A stretch of DNA of 45,314 nt. It comes from Candidatus Polarisedimenticolia bacterium. GTDB taxonomy: Bacteria > Acidobacteriota > Polarisedimenticolia > Gp22-AA2 > AA152. The stretch lies in assembly GCA_035764505.1 (NCBI GenBank), contig DASTZC010000005.1, positions 1 through 45,314 of the forward strand. Reading direction: 5' to 3'. The notes beneath the pieces are model-generated. The model was not told the origin of the DNA and searched no databases. It was given only the letters and a program-made list of their open reading frames with translations. Below, piece by piece: positions 15,104 to 23,284 of this stretch. The position numbers and the translations under genes were made by a program. Within the stretch, counting starts at the first letter, position 1. Each line of letters begins with the position of its first letter.

Positions 15104-15985
15104 TCAGGGAATCGTCTCGCAGTCGACCCGGGGCGCATTCCCCGACGCCGCGTCGGGCATGAGGCGGCCGCCAATTGTCGAGACCAGATCGGTGATCTCA
15201 ATGGCTCCGGCCGGATCCGGTCCGGCTTCCATCCTCCACCAGGCGACCAGATCCCCGGAGGCCTGATAGGCCGAACCGTCCCGCCGCAGGTCGGCCCTGC
15301 CGCGCGCGGCCGCCAGCACGCCGATCGCGGCGGGCGGAAGGTCGGTCTTCCAAACCGAGATCTCGTCGAGCCATCCGCGAAAGCTCCGGCCCGATTGATG
15401 GTTCCAGTTCCCGATCCGGGCGCTGGTGGGCCGAGGTGAAGGAAGGGCAAAACCGCCGTCCTCGTAGCTGGCGGAGCGATCCCTTTTTCCGTCCAGGTAG
15501 ATCTCAAGCCTGGTTGCCCGGGCCACCGCCGTCACGTAATGCCAGGCGCCCGGCCGGAACGCTCCGGCCCGGCTGATGAAATCACCGCCGCGCCGTCCGT
15601 CGTGCACGTAGAAGTGGACGCGGCGCTCTCCCGGATCGGCGGCGAGGGCCCAGCCGTTGTGCCCCAGCACATCGTCGCTCTTGTCGATAATCCTCTCGTA
15701 GGGCTCGCCGCCCGGCTCCTGGCGGAACCAGGCTGCGACCGTGAAGGGGGATCCGGCCAGAAGCAGAGGATGTTTCTCTCCGATACGCCCCACATCCACG
15801 AAATCGTCGCGACCGTCCAGGTGCAGCGAGCAGCGGTTCTCGACCGCGGCGACCCGGTAATCTTCCGCAGCGCACCCGGCCAGCAGCGGAAGGGCAGCGA
15901 AAAGCGCGGCAGCCAGCGAGGCCCGCGCGGTCGGAAACGCCAGGGTCGGCCGCCGCAGGTGGGTAGAGCGAGAAGAGCGCTTCAT
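15104..15985 (-). CDS. LamG-domain lipoprotein
   Basis: 293 residues. The ATG at 15983-15985 follows AGGGAG. A long basic N-terminus precedes a signal peptide ending in the lipobox LLAGC, so the mature protein should be lipid-anchored. One LamG/concanavalin A-like domain fills about residues 50-240: CSLHLDGRDDFVDVG, FTVAAWFRQEPGGEP, HYVTAVARATRLEIYLDGK and RSFRGWLDEISVWK. A short tail includes LVAWWRMEAGPDPAG, a pattern common after LamG domains. These domains bind glycans or other ligands or play structural roles at the cell surface; the ligand is unknown. The gene faces the unknown gene at 13403 tail to tail (21 bases between) and is divergent from the membrane protein at 16082. Confidence 0.85.
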   Translation of the reverse strand: MKRSSRSTHLRRPTLAFPTARASLAAALFAALPLLAGCAAEDYRVAAVENRCSLHLDGRDDFVDVGRIGEKHPLLLAGSPFTVAAWFRQEPGGEPYERIIDKSDDVLGHNGWALAADPGERRVHFYVHDGRRGGDFISRAGAFRPGAWHYVTAVARATRLEIYLDGKRDRSASYEDGGFALPSPRPTSARIGNWNHQSGRSFRGWLDEISVWKTDLPPAAIGVLAAARGRADLRRDGSAYQASGDLVAWWRMEAGPDPAGAIEITDLVSTIGGRLMPDAASGNAPRVDCETIP

Positions 15986-16081
15986 GAGACTCCCTGGCCG
16001 AAAAAAGCGGCGGCATGATGGCACAATGGGAGGCTGCGGGGAATGGGCGCGACGTAATGACGCCCCGTTGAGGGACCTCGG

Positions 16082-16756
16082 ATGCAGGGAAAGAGCCTGA
16101 AGTGGGTGGTGCTGTTCGCCCTGGCCATGGCTTATGTTGAGGCGGCGGCGGTGGTCTACCTCCGCCGGGTCTTCGGCGTGGAGGATCTCCTGCGCGACAT
16201 GGCGCCATTCGATTCTTTTATCGGAACCGTGGAGCTTGGACGGGAGCTGGCGACGCTGGTCATGCTGCTGGCGCTGGGCTGGGCGGTCGGGCGCTCCACC
16301 CAGGCCCGCCTCGGCTTCGCCGCCTTCGCCTTTGGAGCATGGGACATCTTCTACTACTTCTGGCTGAAGGTGATGCTGGGCTGGCCGGCCTCGCTGCTCG
16401 AGCCTGACATTCTGTTCCTGATTCCGCTGCCCTGGTGGGGGCCGGTCCTGACCCCCGTCCTGATCGCGCTGCTCGCCTGCGTGGGCGGCGCCTGGGCCGT
16501 CATGTTGGACGATCGCGGCGCCGTGATGCGCCCCCGCTTCGTGGATTGGGCCTTGTTCAGCGGCGGTGCTTTGGCCGCTCTGGTCGCCTTCATGGCCGAT
16601 GCGCTGCGCGCGCTGCCCGCCACCGCCGAAGAACTGGGACGGCTCAAGCCGACCGCCTTTCTCTGGTGGATCTACCTGCCGGGGCTCGCGGCGATGGCCT
16701 ATGCCGTCCTTGCACCGCTGGCGCGCGCCGCCTCCTGGGGCACGACCCGCCGCTGA
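16082..16756 (+). CDS. Integral membrane protein of unknown function
   Basis: 224 residues with about six hydrophobic segments (near residues 8-28, 55-75, 78-98, 118-140, 155-175, 195-215). GAGGGACC lies just before the ATG at 16082. No catalytic motif is evident; acidic residues sit within or next to the first and third segments (AMAYVEAAAVVYL, FGAWDIFYYFWLK). I do not recognise the family. It lies upstream of the LytS-type kinase on the same strand, but the kinase has its own promoter in the 91-base gap. Confidence 0.75.
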   Translation: MQGKSLKWVVLFALAMAYVEAAAVVYLRRVFGVEDLLRDMAPFDSFIGTVELGRELATLVMLLALGWAVGRSTQARLGFAAFAFGAWDIFYYFWLKVMLGWPASLLEPDILFLIPLPWWGPVLTPVLIALLACVGGAWAVMLDDRGAVMRPRFVDWALFSGGALAALVAFMADALRALPATAEELGRLKPTAFLWWIYLPGLAAMAYAVLAPLARAASWGTTRR

Positions 16757-16809
16757 CGCGGCTCTTCCGCCCGCTCGGGGCGCCTTGAGCGCCGCCGGAT
16801 GGATCCCGC

Positions 16810-16839
16810 TTGGAGGCTCGGGCCGGGATCGCCTATTCT
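16810..16839 (+). promoter_or_regulatory. Promoter of the LytS-type kinase operon, leaderless mRNA expected
   Basis: TTGGAG (16810-16815), 18 bp, TATTCT (16834-16839). Eight bases separate the -10 from the ATG at 16848, so the transcript should begin at the start codon. No ribosome binding site is present. Confidence 0.55.
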
Positions 16840-16847
16840 CCTTTCCA

Positions 16848-18863
16848 ATGAACCTCATCCGCCTCACCGAGCTTCTGATCTACACCTACGGCGCCTTCTG
16901 CTACGGCGCCATCCTCCTCCTCTGGGGCCGGGAGATGGGGCAGGTGAACTACGCGGGACGTGCGGCCCGCCCCGCGGCCCCGCGCGACGGCTCCAGCCTC
17001 GTCGTGGGATCGATCACCCTCGTCAGCCTCCTCTGGTTCGTGACCAATCTCCTGATGGTCCTGGCCGAGCTGCAGCCCGGGATAAGGCTCTATCCGCTGC
17101 GCAGTATCCTGCTGACCCTGGCCTTCCTGTTCCCGCCGCTCATCGCCCACACCACCTTCGTGGAGATTTGCGCCGACGCTCCGGGGCGGGTCGGTCCGCC
17201 CTGGAGGCACCTGCTTCGGGTTTTCTACTTCGTCAGCCTGATGTGCATCGTCGTGTCGATGCTGGGATTCTGGGGGGTGGTCGAGCTGCCGCGCGACACG
17301 CTGGGGTGGGCTTCGGGGGTGGCGCTGGGAGTTCTGTTCAGCCTGGCCGGCCTGTACAGTGTCACCGCCATCTCGCGCCACTCGCCCCGGCCGCGCAGCT
17401 CCTCCGAGCGGAACATCCGGCGCGTCTGGCTGGTGCTCTTCTCCCTGCTCTTCCTGATGGGGCTTCCCATCATCTTCACCAATGCTGGCTGGATTCCGAT
17501 GACCGTGCTGCTGCGCCTGGTCATCCAGTCGGCGCCGCTGCTGTTCCTGTTCGCCGGGACCTACTTCGATAACCGCTTCGAGTTCTTCGACCTGTTCGTC
17601 AAGCGCGGCATGGCCTTCCTGGTCACCCTGGTCTTCCTGACCGCCTATTTCGCGGTCGTGCCGCCGCGCCTGGCGCGGCTGTCGCTGGCGTGGGCTTCTC
17701 CCTGGGTCCACGCGCTGACGCTCCTGCCGGTGGTCCTGACGCTGCCCGCGATCTACCACGGCATCAGCCGCTGGCTGGACAACGTCTGGCTGGGTCGGCA
17801 GTTCTCGGGCGCGGAAGCTGTCAAGCATTTCCTGGCCGGCATCCAGAGCGCCACGGAGGAAGAGAGCCTGGTTCGCGAAGCGGAGTCCCGCCTGCAGGAG
17901 ATCTTCCACGCTCCGGCGCGCGTGCTCCTGGGTGATGCGACGGCGCAGCGATCCGATGAAGCCGGAGCCTGCGCCAAGGAGGCGGATCTGGAGATCTCGA
18001 TCGGGCGGGGCGCCGACCGCGCGGGAGTCATCCGGCTGGGCCGGCGCGCCACGCAGATCCCTTTCTTCAGCCAGGACGTCGAGCTGCTCGAATCGCTCGC
18101 CGAGGTCTTCGTGTCGATGCTGGAGAACGTGCGGCTGCAGCACCGGCGCCTGGAGCAGGAGCAGCGCGAGCAGGCATTGTCCCTGCACGCCAGCCGCTCC
18201 GAGCTGAAGGCGCTGCGTGCCCAGATCAACCCGCACTTCCTTTTCAACGCGCTCAACGCCATCGCGGGCCTCATCCCCAAGGACCCGCGCCGCGCCGATC
18301 GCGCCGTCGAGCAGCTGGCGGAAGTTTTCCGCTACACCCTGCGGCGCTCGGAGAGCGACTGGTCCCGTCTGGAGGAGGAGATCGACGCGGTGCGCGCCTA
18401 TCTCGATCTGGAGCAGGCGCGCTTCGGGGCCCGGCTGCAGTGCCGCATCCAGGTCGATCCCGCGGTGCGCGACGCCCGCATCCCGACCCTGGTGGTGCAG
18501 ACCCTGGTGGAGAATGCCGTCAAGCACGGCGTGGCGGCAATCCGGGGGGCCGGGATCATCGAGGTCGAGGCGCTGCGGAAATCCGACGCGCTCGAGATTC
18601 GCGTTCTGGACAACGGTCCAGGCTTTACAGAGGAAAGCGCCGGCGCGGGCGGCGAGCCGAAAGGCTCCTCCTCCGGGTTCGGACTGCGCAACGTACGCGA
18701 GCGGCTGACGGGATACTTCGGGGAGAAGGCCTCGCTGCACATCGGCCGGGACGCCGCGCGGGGCCTGACGGTCGTATCGCTGCTCCTTCCTTGGGGGAGC
18801 GGGCCAACCGCGCCGGCCGATCCGGTGCACGCCGCGGCGCTGGTGAAGGAGCCGGCGCCATGA
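16848..18863 (+). CDS. LytS-type sensor histidine kinase with polytopic membrane domain
   Basis: 671 residues. About eight or nine membrane segments fill residues 5-320. A soluble region of about 150 residues with a GAF-like character follows, then a short coiled coil (HRRLEQEQREQALSLHAS). The kinase core is of the His_kinase/LytS class: H463 in QINPHFLFNALNAI, the N-box equivalent QTLVENAVKHG, and G boxes VLDNGPGF and GSSSGFGLRNVRERL. The last codons overlap the next gene by four bases (ATGA at 18860-18863). Because two response regulator genes follow with overlapping ends, this kinase probably phosphorylates both. The frame is open upstream as far as 16566, but that part overlaps the previous gene and the promoter. 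Confidence 0.92.
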   Translation: MNLIRLTELLIYTYGAFCYGAILLLWGREMGQVNYAGRAARPAAPRDGSSLVVGSITLVSLLWFVTNLLMVLAELQPGIRLYPLRSILLTLAFLFPPLIAHTTFVEICADAPGRVGPPWRHLLRVFYFVSLMCIVVSMLGFWGVVELPRDTLGWASGVALGVLFSLAGLYSVTAISRHSPRPRSSSERNIRRVWLVLFSLLFLMGLPIIFTNAGWIPMTVLLRLVIQSAPLLFLFAGTYFDNRFEFFDLFVKRGMAFLVTLVFLTAYFAVVPPRLARLSLAWASPWVHALTLLPVVLTLPAIYHGISRWLDNVWLGRQFSGAEAVKHFLAGIQSATEEESLVREAESRLQEIFHAPARVLLGDATAQRSDEAGACAKEADLEISIGRGADRAGVIRLGRRATQIPFFSQDVELLESLAEVFVSMLENVRLQHRRLEQEQREQALSLHASRSELKALRAQINPHFLFNALNAIAGLIPKDPRRADRAVEQLAEVFRYTLRRSESDWSRLEEEIDAVRAYLDLEQARFGARLQCRIQVDPAVRDARIPTLVVQTLVENAVKHGVAAIRGAGIIEVEALRKSDALEIRVLDNGPGFTEESAGAGGEPKGSSSGFGLRNVRERLTGYFGEKASLHIGRDAARGLTVVSLLLPWGSGPTAPADPVHAAALVKEPAP

Positions 18864-19972
18864 TCGACGCTTTCCTGGTGGACGACGAGGAGCCCGCGCG
18901 CGAGCGCCTGCGCCGGCTATTGTCGGAGCTGGACGGGATCCGCGTGGTGGGCGAGGCGGCGGACGGCGAGGAGGCGCTGCGGGAGATCCCGCGCCACCGG
19001 CCCGATCTCGTCTTCCTCGACATCCAGATGCCGGGACGCAGCGGCATGGAAGTGGCTTCCGCCCTCCCGCCGCCGCGCCCGCGGGTGATCTTCTGCACCG
19101 CCTTCGACCAGTACGCCATCCAGGCCTTCGAGCACCATGCCGTCGACTACCTTCTCAAGCCCCTGAACCGGGAGCGCCTGGCGGCGGCGGTGGGACGCGT
19201 GCGCGACTCATTGGAGACGACGGGACGCATGGCGCGCGAGCTGGCCTCCGCCTCGGAGGCGCAGGCGCGCCTCTATCCCGACCTGGTCCGCCTCGAGACT
19301 CTGGAAGTGAGCGGCTCTTGCCGCTCCTCGCGCGAGGTGGGGGGCGATTACTACGACTTCCTTCCGCTGGGAAGGGGAAGGCTCGGGATCGCCGTCGGGG
19401 ACGTCTCGGGCAAGGGGATCTTCGCGGGACTCCTGATGGCTGGCCTGCAGGGACGCCTGCAGACGATGGCTGTCCGCTACGGGGACGACCTTCCCGCCCT
19501 GTTCTCGGAGCTGAACCGGGCGATGCATGCCTCCACCGATGCGAACCGTTACGCCACCCTGTTCTATGGAGTCTACGAGGAGCCTTCGCGACGCCTGACC
19601 TACGTGAATGCCGGTCATCCGGCGCCGCTGCTGCTACGGCGCGCCGCCGGCGGAGCTCCGGGCTGGGATCCGCCCGAGGCGCTGGCGCCCACCGGCACCG
19701 TGGTGGGCCTGCTCCCGGAGGCGCGCTACGAAGCGCGCAGCTTACATTTGTGTCCCGGAGATCTGCTGCTGGCCTTCAGCGACGGGCTGGTCGAAGCAGG
19801 CGGGGAAGAGGGCCCCGAGTTCGGCCCCGCGGCGCTGGCGGATAGCGTGAGAGGCCTGCAGGAAGCGGGTGCCGCGGCGATTCGGGAGCGCATCCTGGAG
19901 GAGGAGCGGCGCTTCCGATCGGACCGGAAAGGCGAAGACGATCTGACGCTGGTGGTGGCGAGGGTGCGGTGA
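18860..19972 (+). CDS. Response regulator with SpoIIE-type PP2C phosphatase output
   Basis: 370 residues. The receiver domain (about 1-118) has the acidic pair D8-D9, the phosphorylation site D54 in VFLDIQMPGRSG, and K in DYLLKPLNRERL; it is of the LytTR-regulator type. A short helical linker (about 120-150) leads to a SpoIIE/PP2C domain with EVGGDYYDF, VGDVSGKGIFAGLLM, FSDGLVEAGG and EDDLTLVVARV. All acidic metal ligands appear to be present. Phosphorylation of the receiver probably controls the phosphatase, as in RssB/RsbU-like switches that release a sigma factor through a STAS protein; the target is not in this window. The start ATG overlaps the kinase stop and the stop overlaps the next start (GTGA), which indicates translational coupling. 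Confidence 0.92.
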   Translation: MIDAFLVDDEEPARERLRRLLSELDGIRVVGEAADGEEALREIPRHRPDLVFLDIQMPGRSGMEVASALPPPRPRVIFCTAFDQYAIQAFEHHAVDYLLKPLNRERLAAAVGRVRDSLETTGRMARELASASEAQARLYPDLVRLETLEVSGSCRSSREVGGDYYDFLPLGRGRLGIAVGDVSGKGIFAGLLMAGLQGRLQTMAVRYGDDLPALFSELNRAMHASTDANRYATLFYGVYEEPSRRLTYVNAGHPAPLLLRRAAGGAPGWDPPEALAPTGTVVGLLPEARYEARSLHLCPGDLLLAFSDGLVEAGGEEGPEFGPAALADSVRGLQEAGAAAIRERILEEERRFRSDRKGEDDLTLVVARVR

Positions 19973-20715
19973 GCGAGGCGAAGCTGCGGGTCCTGATTGT
20001 CGATGACGAGGAGCCTGCGCGCGATCGCCTGCGACGGATGCTCGGGACGTTTCCGGCCGTCGAGGTGGTCGGGGAAGCGGAGGATGGCGAGCAGGCGCTG
20101 GAGAAGCTCCAGGAGCTGGCGCCGGATTTGGTTTTCCTGGACGTGCAGATGCCCGGCGCCGGCGGATTGGAGGTGGCGGCCTCGCTCCCTTCGCCTCCTC
20201 CGGCTGTCGTCTTCTGCACCGCCTTCGACCAGTACGCCGTCGACGCCTTCGAGCTGCACGCGGCCGATTACCTTCTCAAGCCGGTCAGCCAGGCGCGGCT
20301 GGGAAGCGCCTTGCAGCGGGTCCTGGAAGGGCGCCGGAGCGCCGCGCCCTCCTCCCCGACACCGGCCCGCAAGGCGGCGGCCTTTCCCCTGCGCTTCCTG
20401 GCGAAAAGCGGAGGGCGCTACCAGGTCGTGCCGCGCGCCGAGGTCCTCTGCTTCGTCTCCGAAGGCGGCCTGACGAAGCTGCAGGGTCGCGACCGGCACT
20501 ACTGGATGCAGCCCAGCCTCCAGGATCTGGAGCATTCTCTCGATCCGGCCCACTTCATCCGCGTCTCGCGCTCCGCCATCGTCAACCTCAATGCCGTGGG
20601 AGAGGTCTTCCCGATGCCGGGAGGCGGAGGCGAGCTGCGCCTGACAGGAGGCGCGCGCCTGGAAGTGAGCCGGCGCCGCTTCAAGGCGCTGCTCGACCGG
20701 CTCTCCACCGTCTAA
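19969..20715 (+). CDS. LytTR-family response regulator
   Basis: 248 residues, starting at GTG 19969, which overlaps the previous stop. The receiver has D12-D13, D58 in VFLDVQMPGAGG, and K in DYLLKPVSQARL. It is clearly paralogous to the receiver of the gene before it (VDDEEPARDRLRRML against VDDEEPARERLRRLL). The C-terminal LytTR domain (about 145-245) has FLAKSGGRYQVVPRAEVLCF, the DRHYWMQPSLQDLE turn and FIRVSRSAIVNLNAV, the DNA-contacting segment of this class. It should bind DNA as tandem-repeat sites; none was identified with confidence here. With the LytS-type kinase it is the transcription branch of the operon. Confidence 0.94.
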   Translation: MSEAKLRVLIVDDEEPARDRLRRMLGTFPAVEVVGEAEDGEQALEKLQELAPDLVFLDVQMPGAGGLEVAASLPSPPPAVVFCTAFDQYAVDAFELHAADYLLKPVSQARLGSALQRVLEGRRSAAPSSPTPARKAAAFPLRFLAKSGGRYQVVPRAEVLCFVSEGGLTKLQGRDRHYWMQPSLQDLEHSLDPAHFIRVSRSAIVNLNAVGEVFPMPGGGGELRLTGGARLEVSRRRFKALLDRLSTV

Positions 20716-20842
20716 GTGCCGCCGGCCGGCCCCGGAGCGCGTACCACCCCATGTTATCCTTCGATCTCCGACGCGGCGTGGGCCCGCCGATCCACCAATC
20801 CGTTGCCGTCCCGTCCACCGCGCAGCCTTGGAGACGCCGCCG

Positions 20843-23284
20843 ATGCCCCTGGAACCGGGGAAAATGCTCGCCCACTATCGCATCCTCTCCGAGATCGGCC
20901 GGGGAGGCATGGGGGTGGTCTACGAAGCCGCGGACACCACCCTGGATCGGCGCATCGCCCTGAAGGTCCTTCCCGAGGAAGCCACCGCCAACCCCGACCG
21001 GCTCCTGCGCTTCCGCCGCGAGGCCCGCGTCGTGGCGGCGCTCAACCACCCGGGGATCGTGACCATCCATTCGGTGGAGGAAGCGGAAGGCATCCACTTT
21101 TTGACCATGGAGCTGGTGCGCGGCAAGACGCTGCACGAGCGCATCCCGGCGGGCGGTCTGCCGGCCGATCGGATCTTCGGAATCGCCATCCCCCTGGCCG
21201 AGGCGCTCTCCGCGGCCCACGAGCGCGGCGTGATCCATCGCGATCTGAAGCCGTCCAATGTCCTGGTCACCGAGGAGGGAAGGATCAAGGTCCTCGATTT
21301 CGGGCTGGCGAAGCTGGCGACCGCGGAGGAAAGCTCCGGCGATGAGAGCATCCTCCCCACCCGATCCCTGCTGACCGGAGAGGGAAGGCGCCTGGGGACC
21401 TTTCCCTACATGTCGCCCGAGCAGGTAATGGGGCGCGCGCTGGATCACCGCTCCGACATCTTCTCCTTCGGCATCGTTCTGTACGAGATGGCGACCGGCA
21501 CGCGACCTTTCTCAGGCTCCAGCACCGCCGAGCTGGCCTCCTCGATCCTGCGCGACACCCCCGAGCCGGTCATCGGACTGCGCCCGGATTTGCCCGGACA
21601 TTTCGCCTGGATCCTGCGGCGCTGCCTGGAAAAGGATCCGCGGCGCCGCTACCAGTCGGCCCTCGACATCCGCAACGAGATGGAAGACCTCGAGAAGGGA
21701 ATCGTCTCCGAGGTGCCGATTTCCCGGCCGCCGGTCTCGCGATCCGCATGGGATTCGGCATCTGTCTCCGGCGCCCCCGCGGCTTCGGCGCCGACGCCCG
21801 CTCCCGCAGCGTCTCCCGCATCTGGGCCCGTTCCGGGCGCGGCGTCGAAGAAACAGTCGGCTCCCGTCGGCTATCTGGTCTTCGCCGGCTTCATCGTCCT
21901 GCTGCTCTTCGCATTGCTGTGGATGAACAACCGCGACCGCGCGCGGCGGCGCGCGGCAGTTTCTCCGCCGGCCGGCTCTGCCGCTGCGGTCACTCCCGGG
22001 GTCGCCTCTCTGGCGATCCTCCCCTTCGTCAACATCAGCGCCGACCCGGAGAACGAGTATTTCTCCGACGGCATGACCGAGCAGCTGATCAATGCCCTGG
22101 TCAAGGTCGAAGGGCTCAAGGTTCCCGCCCGCACCACCGTCTTCGCGCTCAAGGCGAAGAACCTGGACGTCCAGGAGATCGGCAAGCGCCTGGGGGTCGA
22201 CTCGGTTCTTGAAGGCAGCGTCCGGAAATCGGCATCGCGGCTGCGCATCAACGTGCGGCTCGCACGGACCTCCGACGGCAGCGCCCTCTGGTCGGAGCAG
22301 TACGATCGCGAGCTGAAGGATGTCTTCGCGGTGCAGGACGAGATCTCCCGGAAGATCGTCGAGACGCTGCGCGTCCGGCTCTCGCCGCTCGAGGCACAGG
22401 CGCTGGCGCGCGCTCCCACCGGCGACTCCGAGGCCTACGATCTCTACCTCAAGGGGCGCCGGCTCTTCTTCCTGAGTGGCCGGAGAAATCTGGGAAACGC
22501 GCGGGAGACCTTCTCCCGGGCCATCGATCTCGATCCCGGCTTCGCGCTGGCCTATGCGGGAATCGCCGACGCTTCGTCGTGGCTCTACCTCTACTCGGAA
22601 GCCACCGGAAACAACCTCGAGGAGGCGAAGAAGGCTTCGCTGAAAGCGCTCGAGCTGGCGCCTGATCTCGCGGAGGCGCATGCCTCGCGCGGGCTGGCGC
22701 TCTCGCTGAGCACGGAGCACGAAGCGGCGGGCAGGGAGTTCGAGACCGCCATCCGGCTGGATCCAAGGCTGTTCGAGGCCTACTACTTCTACGCGCGCGA
22801 CTGCTGGGCCCGGGGGAAGTGGGACCAGGCGACGCACCTCTTCGGCAAGGCCATGGAGGTGAGGCCGGAGGACTACCAGGCTCCGGCGCTGATGTCGAAC
22901 GCCCTGCGGCAGCTGGGCCGCAGCGAAGAAGCCACGGCGATGGAGAAGAAAGGTCTCGAAATCATCCGCGCGCGCCTCGAGACCGATCCCGACGACACCC
23001 GGGCGCTGTACCTCGGCGCCAATGTCCTGGTAAAGACCGGGGCGGTCGATGAGGGGCTGGAATGGATCCGGCGGGCGATTGCGGTCGACCCGAGCGATCC
23101 GGCCACGCTGTACAACGCCGCCTGCGTTTTCAGCAAGGCAGGGAAGAAGCAGGAGGCGATCGGGAGCCTCGAAAAGGCGGTGGCAGTCGGCTTCGCCCAC
23201 AAGGCCTGGATCGAGAACGATTCCGATCTCGACTCGATACGGGGCGACCCGCGTTACCAGACGCTCCTGAAACACCTCAGGTAG
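20843..23284 (+). CDS. Ser/Thr kinase with TolB-like domain and TPR repeats
   Basis: 813 residues from the ATG at 20843, behind GGAG (20830-20833). The kinase domain (about 10-285) is intact: IGRGGMGVVYEA, K41, HRDLKPSNV with D134, D152-F-G, TFPYMSPEQ. A Pro/Ala-rich linker leads to one membrane segment (about 342-362). The extracytoplasmic part begins with a FlgO/TolB-N-like domain (LAILPFVNISADPENEYFSD, then SVLEGSVRKSASRLRINVRL), known from this class and from adenylate cyclases. At least six TPR-like helical pairs (about 530-810) follow. This architecture is common in Acidobacteriota. TPRs suggest protein-protein sensing. The gene's 3' end overlaps the convergent synthetase gene by 8 bases. 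TATCCT at 20755-20760 is a possible -10. Confidence 0.93.
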   Translation: MPLEPGKMLAHYRILSEIGRGGMGVVYEAADTTLDRRIALKVLPEEATANPDRLLRFRREARVVAALNHPGIVTIHSVEEAEGIHFLTMELVRGKTLHERIPAGGLPADRIFGIAIPLAEALSAAHERGVIHRDLKPSNVLVTEEGRIKVLDFGLAKLATAEESSGDESILPTRSLLTGEGRRLGTFPYMSPEQVMGRALDHRSDIFSFGIVLYEMATGTRPFSGSSTAELASSILRDTPEPVIGLRPDLPGHFAWILRRCLEKDPRRRYQSALDIRNEMEDLEKGIVSEVPISRPPVSRSAWDSASVSGAPAASAPTPAPAASPASGPVPGAASKKQSAPVGYLVFAGFIVLLLFALLWMNNRDRARRRAAVSPPAGSAAAVTPGVASLAILPFVNISADPENEYFSDGMTEQLINALVKVEGLKVPARTTVFALKAKNLDVQEIGKRLGVDSVLEGSVRKSASRLRINVRLARTSDGSALWSEQYDRELKDVFAVQDEISRKIVETLRVRLSPLEAQALARAPTGDSEAYDLYLKGRRLFFLSGRRNLGNARETFSRAIDLDPGFALAYAGIADASSWLYLYSEATGNNLEEAKKASLKALELAPDLAEAHASRGLALSLSTEHEAAGREFETAIRLDPRLFEAYYFYARDCWARGKWDQATHLFGKAMEVRPEDYQAPALMSNALRQLGRSEEATAMEKKGLEIIRARLETDPDDTRALYLGANVLVKTGAVDEGLEWIRRAIAVDPSDPATLYNAACVFSKAGKKQEAIGSLEKAVAVGFAHKAWIENDSDLDSIRGDPRYQTLLKHLR

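Noticed and set aside
20828-20842. TTG start for the Ser/Thr kinase-TPR protein
   Set aside because: GGAG at 20830-20833 serves the ATG at 20843, which gives the usual N-terminus for this kinase class.
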